Below, one piece after another: positions 58,029 through 64,000 of a stretch of 64,000 nucleotides of DNA (the first letter of the stretch is position 1; every line of letters starts with the position of its first letter). Position numbers and translations under genes: made by a program. The stretch covers positions 11,284,001 through 11,348,000 of the forward strand of contig JAPYXD010000680.1 in assembly GCA_030998225.1 (NCBI GenBank), written 5' to 3'. The notes under the pieces were generated by a model. The model was not told where the DNA came from. It worked only from the letters and a program-made list of their open reading frames with translations, and made no database searches. This DNA comes from Diplolepis rosae (Eukaryota > Arthropoda > Insecta > Hymenoptera > Diplolepididae).

Positions 58029-58108
58029 CAGGGCCGTGTTTAGGTTGGTGGGTACCTCTTACTAAACATGTATATAAAATGGGGACACAATCTCTAAATG
58101 CGGCCCTG
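58029..58108. mobile_element. 80 bp hAT-type element with 8 bp duplication
   Basis: CAGGGCCGTGTTTAGG on the left, CTAAATGCGGCCCTG on the right, and AATGCTGC directly outside both ends (58021-58028, 58109-58116). CAGGG-type tips and an 8 bp duplication are hAT hallmarks. Confidence 0.88.
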
Positions 58109-58614
58109 AATGCTGCCAATACAAAAACTGAAAAAGTTAGTTATTAATATCTGTCAACAAACAAAAGAAAAAATTGATTTTAGCACTTTCAAAGTCACTT
58201 ATATATGAATTATTTTGAATGCGATAATACGTTAGTATATTATACAACTAAGGGAAAAAAAGTTCATTTTACGTGCGAGAAGTTTAAGTTGAAAAATCAA
58301 TTTTTTATTCAATACAATACTTGATACCCAGAAAAAACAAAGAAATATGAAATTCACGCTCATACAAATATATTTAAGAAGTCAGTTTCTTACTCCAAAT
58401 TTTATCCTTATCTCATGTGGAAACTAGACATTTCGATAAAATAATTAATTATCGTGTTTCCTCCAGGATTTTTCTCAAACTTATTCATTTTTCCATACCG
58501 ATACATTACATTTTTTTAGAAATAGACAAATATAATTTAATCTCATGAAAATAAGTGACCCATGTTACCTGCTATGTCCAAGTAATATATTTCGTCAATT
58601 TGATAAATTAATTT

Positions 58615-59160
58615 TATGTGCCACCGGCGCGCAAACTCGTATTTTCGCTACAGTTAACAGTAGCGCAATGTAGTACATTGCGCTACAGAGGAATGATATG
58701 TAAAAATTGAACTGCGCATGCGCCCATAGCCATGAAACGAAACACAATCTTCTTTTTATTCTTATTCTTCTTCGTACAGCGTTAGCATCTTACTGGCAAA
58801 GCCTTGTACATTTGAACTGCGCATGCGTCTACTAAAATCCATTACTACTACACAAGATCGATAAAATCAAAATGGCCGGGACCAGTCGTGACATATCAAG
58901 TGTAATGACTAGCGCCGCAAACAACTACAATGCTAGATTAGATTCGAGTCTACGCAAAAAAACTCATATCCGCACCAAAGTCACATAAAATAGAATACGT
59001 GCCAATGCACACAATTCGGGAAATTACGAGACTCGCGACAATGCTCGCAGGACTGATCGCGCCTCAGCTTCGTCTCGGCTTTGTCTTGGCTCCAATCTGC
59101 GAGCATTGTCGCTCGTCACGCAATAACCCTCATTGTGCGCCTAGGCACGTAATATACTAT
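58615..59160. repeat. dispersed foldback repeat, copy 2
   Basis: Matches 4678-5193 in the same orientation with scattered substitutions. The loop between the terminal inverted arms is about 30 bp longer here, extended with ctcggctttgtcttggct-like repeats. Confidence 0.8.
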
Positions 59161-60895
59161 AGTTAAATGAAGGAAAATCTTTAAATAGTAAACTTTGGCT
59201 GGTCCAACAAAATATTTCAGTTGCTTTCAAAGTCATGGAGCAATCGGACCACATGATTAAATTATACATTAATTTGTTCGTGTAAGATAACTTTTCAATT
59301 TCCAAAACATCCTTCTGAAAATGTAGGAAACGTTATAAATGATAATAAAGTACGTCTGTTAAGTTCTTTCTAGAAAAATGTTTGTAATTTTGTTATTTTG
59401 TATTTTTCAAATTTCAAGATAGATATTTTGTAGTATGGAAAAGTTATCTCAGATGAACTTTTACAGGAATGATCGATTCATGGCCTTGATACATTCCAGG
59501 TATTTATTGGTTTCAACCAAAAAATTTGGTGAAATCAATAAAACAGTTTGTGAATTCAACAAAACCATCTTTTTTGATGGACAAATGTTTGGTTGCATCG
59601 AACACCGTTTGATCAAAAATCAGACTAGACTTTCAGTTTACAATTTTTATAATTACGTGTTTACTTTATTCATAAGTTCTAAATAGAACTTGAATGTTAT
59701 AAGACATTTGATGAAATTTTCAACGTTCAAATCAGGTTTAAATGCTTTTAATTTAAAAAAATATATAATCTTGAAAATTAAAATATGGTTAAACCTATGT
59801 ATCAAACATTTTCTAATCGAAATTATTTGCGTGCCATTAAAAGTTAGTACAATAATTCTGACTAATAATATCCTTTAATAAAAAGTATTGTACCTTGTAT
59901 TGGCCCTTAATATCAATAGAATGGTATGTTGCTGGAAAATCGAGTCCGATTTTCCAACAACGTACCATTCTAATAATATCCTTTCTTTAATTCAATTTCA
60001 AAGAGTAATAAAACAATTAGGAAAATTCCTCAGTCAGAAATCCACAAATTTTAGTCGCGTGGGGGATTAGAGATTTGATAATTAGAATCATCAGAACCAA
60101 AACCAAAAATCTGAATTGCACAACTTATATAAAACTGGTAGTATTTTTTTATAATTTAAAAATCCAAGAGTTGAAAGACCTTTCTTAGTGGCTTTTCTTT
60201 AATCCCACAAATTTTTGGTGTGGTGATTGGAATTACAATCTGTGAGATTATTAAAATATTAATAACTTAAATGAACTTTCTGTACCAAGCAGACGAGAAT
60301 AGAAAAGTGAAGAAGGTCTGTCTGGTTCAGAAAATCCACTTTAGTTAACAATTTTTCAATAATCTCAGACTGTAATTGTAATTACCGACGTCACGTGATC
60401 TGCTTAATGCATATCCTTAATCTTGGAATATAAATATAAACCAAGACTATCCGCAAATATAACAACTTAAATTCGAAAATAATGATTTATGAAGAAGAAT
60501 ATAAATTTTGAGATGCTGGATCTCTGAGGAATTTAAAAAAAATAAAAGGGTTGTATTAATTCAAAAGTAAGTAAATTCCAGTATCTTCCTCTACTTTTTT
60601 ATAATCGAGGAAAGTTATGGTTGATATAACACAAATTTGGTTGTTTTAACATACATTTTTTCTAGCTTTAATATTTTGATATATTTAAGTGAAAGTTTCA
60701 TTCAAATCAATGAAAATTTTGTTGAATCAACCAAAATATATCTGAATGAACTTAGAATTCTTGTCATCTTCAAAATTTTCTTCACGAAAGCATATAATTG
60801 GAATAACAAATTTAACTTACTTGGTCTATCAATGAAGCTTTTCATTTTCTTAAGACCACAAAATGTATTCACTTATTCTAAAAAAATAAACCCTA
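59161..60895. other. AT-rich gap with a near-perfect hairpin
   Basis: 59918-59971 forms a hairpin with 25-nt arms (AGAATGGTATGTTGCTGG...). 59450-59600 and 60620-60890 have TTTGGTTG/CAACCAAA words. 60385-60420 resembles 26219-26275. Frames of 60-88 codons are AT-rich chance frames. Confidence 0.4.
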
Positions 60896-61168
60896 CACTC
60901 TAAATCTGAATCAGTAAAAATCTACTGATCATCAGTGAGATTTGACTGATTCAAATAGCTAAAAATAGGTTACTGTAAACCAGTAAAATTTCACTGATTA
61001 CTTCAGTGGAAACCAACTGATTTAACAATGAAAAATACTCTTTTCACTGATTCAATCAGTAAAAATTAAGTGATTTGTCAGTGAAATATATTTTTGCACT
61101 GATGAATCAGTGAAAAGGCAAATTACTGATTCAATCAGTGTAAATTCGACTGATTCAGATTCAGAGAG
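60896..61168. mobile_element. AATCAGTGAAA-type element, last copy
   Basis: CACTCTAAATCTGAATCAGT to GATTCAGATTCAGAGAG, TA on both sides (60894-60895, 61169-61170). 273 bp, same core orientation as 14716-14909. The left tip is CACTCT rather than CTCTCT. Confidence 0.82.
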
Positions 61169-62625
61169 TACACAGAAAAATGTAGTCACTTAAAATTAAA
61201 ATTACTTTCGAAAAAAATTTCAGTGACTTTTCATCAAATAACAGAAGTTCATTAAATAGTAGAAAAAATTGAAAACTATTTAATGAAAATCACTGAAATT
61301 TTCTGTAACTGTGTCTTATAAAACTCTATGAGCAACTAATATTTCCCGTATACCACAAAAGAACATTATCATAATTCTAAAAAATAGGATCCAAATAAAT
61401 GATTTTATTTGATTCAAAAAAACTCATTTCCAGTGAAGCAATCTGAAAATATATATCTTTAGAAAACATCAAAACTGAACACTCCTCTTCACTTTCTCCA
61501 AGATGTTCACAATTGAAGTGAGCTTATCTCCAGGAGGATTGATCCAAAGTGAAAGATTGATGGGGAGAACCGTGTCTACATCCAGAATATTTCAGAAGTC
61601 ACGTAAGAAACGCAGAAATCGTAGCAACGAAAAGGAAGTCTTGGCGTCCGGTGGATAGAGCTTTCCGTTTCTTAGAATGATTCAGTTCGGTTCAAACCAA
61701 GAACTACCTACGGATATGACGTGTTTTTATCGGTAAGTCCGAAACCCTCGACTACGAACCGGAAGTCAAGATTCTCACAAGCAGATAGAAGAAGCATCCA
61801 GTTTTATACTCTGGAGGTTAACGCTTAGGAAGTTATTTTGACTTTGGGGGTTGGTAACCACTAACCACCCCAGTGTTCACCGTCAGCTCAGTTCACGTCT
61901 CGCGTCATAGCCTCCCTTCGCTATCTATCTCTTATCCTTTGCCTCCCTTTTACTTCTATCACTCTCTTTCTTTCTCTATTTCCATTCCTATCTCTATCCT
62001 ACTTCTTTTCTCTCGCATCCTACCTTGAGCGAGCTTCGAGTAAGGCAAAAAAGTTAGCAATCTTATAATAGAAGTTTGCTGAATACAAAATCAGTGGGTT
62101 GTCGCTCTTCTCCACAACTTGTATCGTATAATGGAAGAAGCAACTTGGCGACGTTTTTGATGCAAGCCAAACACTGATGCATTCAGTCTCCATAGACATT
62201 GCTGGTATTCTTTCCATTAGCAATATATGGAGAGGAATTTTATTTTTCAATTGCAGCGTTGACTGAAAAAATCTGTATGCTTCACGGGCACATTCTTAGT
62301 GAGCGCAAATTTGAGCGGATTCGATCGTTGCGCTTCGCGCTCGGTCTTATATTTTTCGCATAGATTTATATTTATTTCTTGTAATTTAATACTGAAGCGT
62401 AATTCAATTTTATAATATTGCAGATATTTTCTCGAAGTTACTAAATTTGTTTTTGATTTTAAATAAAAATGGAAATTCAATTTGCTTAAGGCTCTATCGG
62501 CTTTAAGGAACATATTTTCATGATACTCGCGCTTCACGCTCGGTTTTCTGTATACATTTCTGTAGATAATAAATTAGATGATTAAAATAATTTATTTTAT
62601 TCAAAATATCTCAAAAAAGAAAAAT
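61169..62625. other. gap; likely old single-copy DNA
   Basis: 61171-61310 has words TTTCAGTGA/CACTGAAAT. 61480-62030 is less AT-rich, with a pyrimidine-rich run (61915-62020); possibly gene-proximal but no exon can be defined. 62020-62540 has two short minus frames with no motif. Confidence 0.35.
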
Positions 62626-63101
62626 AAGACCTCAGGTCAAAATGGATACTTTTGATATCAAGAATAGCAATATTATTGAGGAAGGGATCATTTGAAAGAA
62701 AAAAGATTATTTTCCAAGACATAAATTTAAAACATAAATAATGCATTGAACAAATTTTAGTTTTACCCGAATTTTTTTTCTTATCGCTTCATACCAAATT
62801 TAAAAAATTGATGTTATTCTAACAAATCACGGACCATTTTTTCAGGAAAAAGATTCTGTGCAACGTAACCGTTTCCAATTTTCTAAAATGATTAAATTAT
62901 TACTAAATTCGGCAATTTGTTTATAAGAATTTTGTATTGGAAAATTTATTTTTAATTATTTCAGCCATTAAAGAATTTATTTCCAAACATTGGGAACAGT
63001 AAAGTTGTGAAGATTCTTATTCCTGAAAAAATGATTCGTGATTTATTAGAATTGCATCATTTTCTGAAATTTGATATGAAACGATGAGAAAAAAAGTTCA
63101 A
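62626..63101. repeat. GGTAGTTCATCC palindromic family, truncated on the right
   Basis: GACCTCAGGTCAAAATGGAT, AAGAATAGCAATATTATTGA, TTCTTATCGCTTCATACCAA, then the inverse arm to about 63101, where the next element interrupts it. Confidence 0.65.
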
Positions 63102-63102
63102 A

Positions 63103-63348
63103 CCCAGAAAACAGTTTCTTTGAATCAAAGAAACATTTTTTTGATACACGGTCAAAGAAAAAATTTCTTTGAATTGAAGAAAGTTTTTTTGATTTAAAAA
63201 AATTTTCTTTAATGTAAACAAATCTATTTTATTGCATCAAAGAAAATCTGTTCGAATTAATGAAACTTTCTTTGATTCAAAGAAATTTTTTCTTTGACCG
63301 TATATCCAAGAAATATTCCTTTGATTCAAAGAAACACTTTTCTGAGTG
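63103..63348. mobile_element. TTTCTTTGA-word element
   Basis: From CCCAGAAAACAGTTTCTTTG to AAACACTTTTCTGAGTG, then TA. The interior is almost only TTTCTTTGATTCAAAGAAA-type words in both orientations. The left tip has lost its TA. Confidence 0.65.
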
Positions 63349-63638
63349 TATTTTTCTTTGGATGTTGAGATGGATTTGTGTTTGTAGTAATACGGGTTCG
63401 AATTTTGTTTTGAATTGCAGACCTTATTCAGGCAAATAATTTTCCATCTCAACTTCTTTTTCGCATCTCACATATTTTGCTAAAAAAATAGTATTTGAAA
63501 ATTTTAATCTTATTTTTTAAAATCGAAACCAAAAATATATATTTTATCAGAAACTGTTTTAGGCAAAATTTTTAGACCCTATTGATGTGAAGAATTTTGC
63601 ATTGTTACGTTTTTTTTCGTATTGTCAAAATAAAAAAA
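63349..63638. repeat. diverged tandem units as at 19253-20170
   Basis: tttttcgcatctcacatatt and tatattttatcagaaactgt match units near 19500-19620. Confidence 0.5.
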
Positions 63639-64000
63639 TGAGGTCATCCCGTGTAACTGGTTCAGAAAATCGATTTTTTTTTAGCATAAATAGCATCTAA
63701 ATATAAAGTAGAATTGTATCTTGACATGTTATGTGGCAAATAGCAAATTGACGATGACTCCAAATTTTATTGGTGATAATCGTATTTGAACCTTTAAACG
63801 CGTTTTCCTCAAAACTGAAATTTTCAAACAGGTGACCACAATACCTCGAAATCTATCCAATGAATTCCTTCGAAATTTGAATGGCTAATTCAGTACTCAT
63901 GTAGACACAAGCCAAACCAGCATAATTCTAATTCATGGAGCCGTTTTTTTTCATGTTGGAGAAGTCGTAAAAACACCAAAATCCACAAAAAAGATTCATT
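63639..64000. mobile_element. TTAA-superfamily element, left part, runs off the window
   Basis: Tip-like GAGGTCATCCCGTGTAACTG, the box GAAAATCGATTTTTTTTT at about 63664, and the motif ACGCGTTTTCCTCAAAACTG at about 63799, with the same spacing as in the other TTAA elements. No TTAA directly outside; the left flank is aaaaaatg. Confidence 0.5.

Overview
This window reads as AT-rich, gene-poor nuclear DNA from an arthropod, most likely an insect. The evidence is a relic mariner transposase of the irritans type, a second internally deleted mariner, a 5'-truncated R1-clade LINE with a poly(A) tail, short TTAGG runs (the common insect telomere unit) inside one transposon's terminal repeats, and a dense mix of small non-autonomous DNA transposons. 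I found no intact host protein gene, rRNA gene or CRISPR array. Nearly all long open frames are transposon remnants or artefacts of low-complexity repeats. The best unexplained open frame is 181 codons at 54770-55315.

Layout. 1-4015: mariner relic (minus), a fragment of a second DDE transposase (minus), then the R1-clade LINE (plus) with two single-base frameshifts. 4343-11765: two runs of TTAA-flanked elements placed end to end and sharing their TTAA sites, with other elements nested inside. 12428-16279: a 1.9 kb CACTGAG-ended element and two AATCAGTGAAA-type elements. 17440-20170: a large inverted repeat, a 49 bp tail of the same LINE, and diverged tandem repeats. 22173-23672: a TATCTC-filled element. 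29496-31148: a long-TIR element carrying the deleted mariner. 32817-38340: small palindromic elements, tRNA-like relics and more AATCAGTGAAA elements. 40079-43091: a roughly 450 bp tandem repeat, then a 1.35 kb element with 25 bp TIRs. 43511-47770: more AATCAGTGAAA elements and a palindromic element. 47803-54537: a TTAA element swollen to 4.5 kb by three nested insertions, then a chain of three TTAA elements. 54770-64000: the 181-codon ORF, further copies of earlier families, and an 80 bp hAT-type element.

Two patterns stand out. First, the TTAA-bounded elements share body sequence and subterminal motifs, yet each has its own outermost 10-20 bp, and they insert repeatedly into one another's TTAA. 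Second, several families duplicate a 2 bp pyrimidine-purine target (TA, CA or TG), have short TIRs, and have interiors built from degenerate direct and inverted copies of one short word, different in each family. Paralogous empty sites inside the window support several of these insertions. All family assignments come from reading the sequence without database searches.
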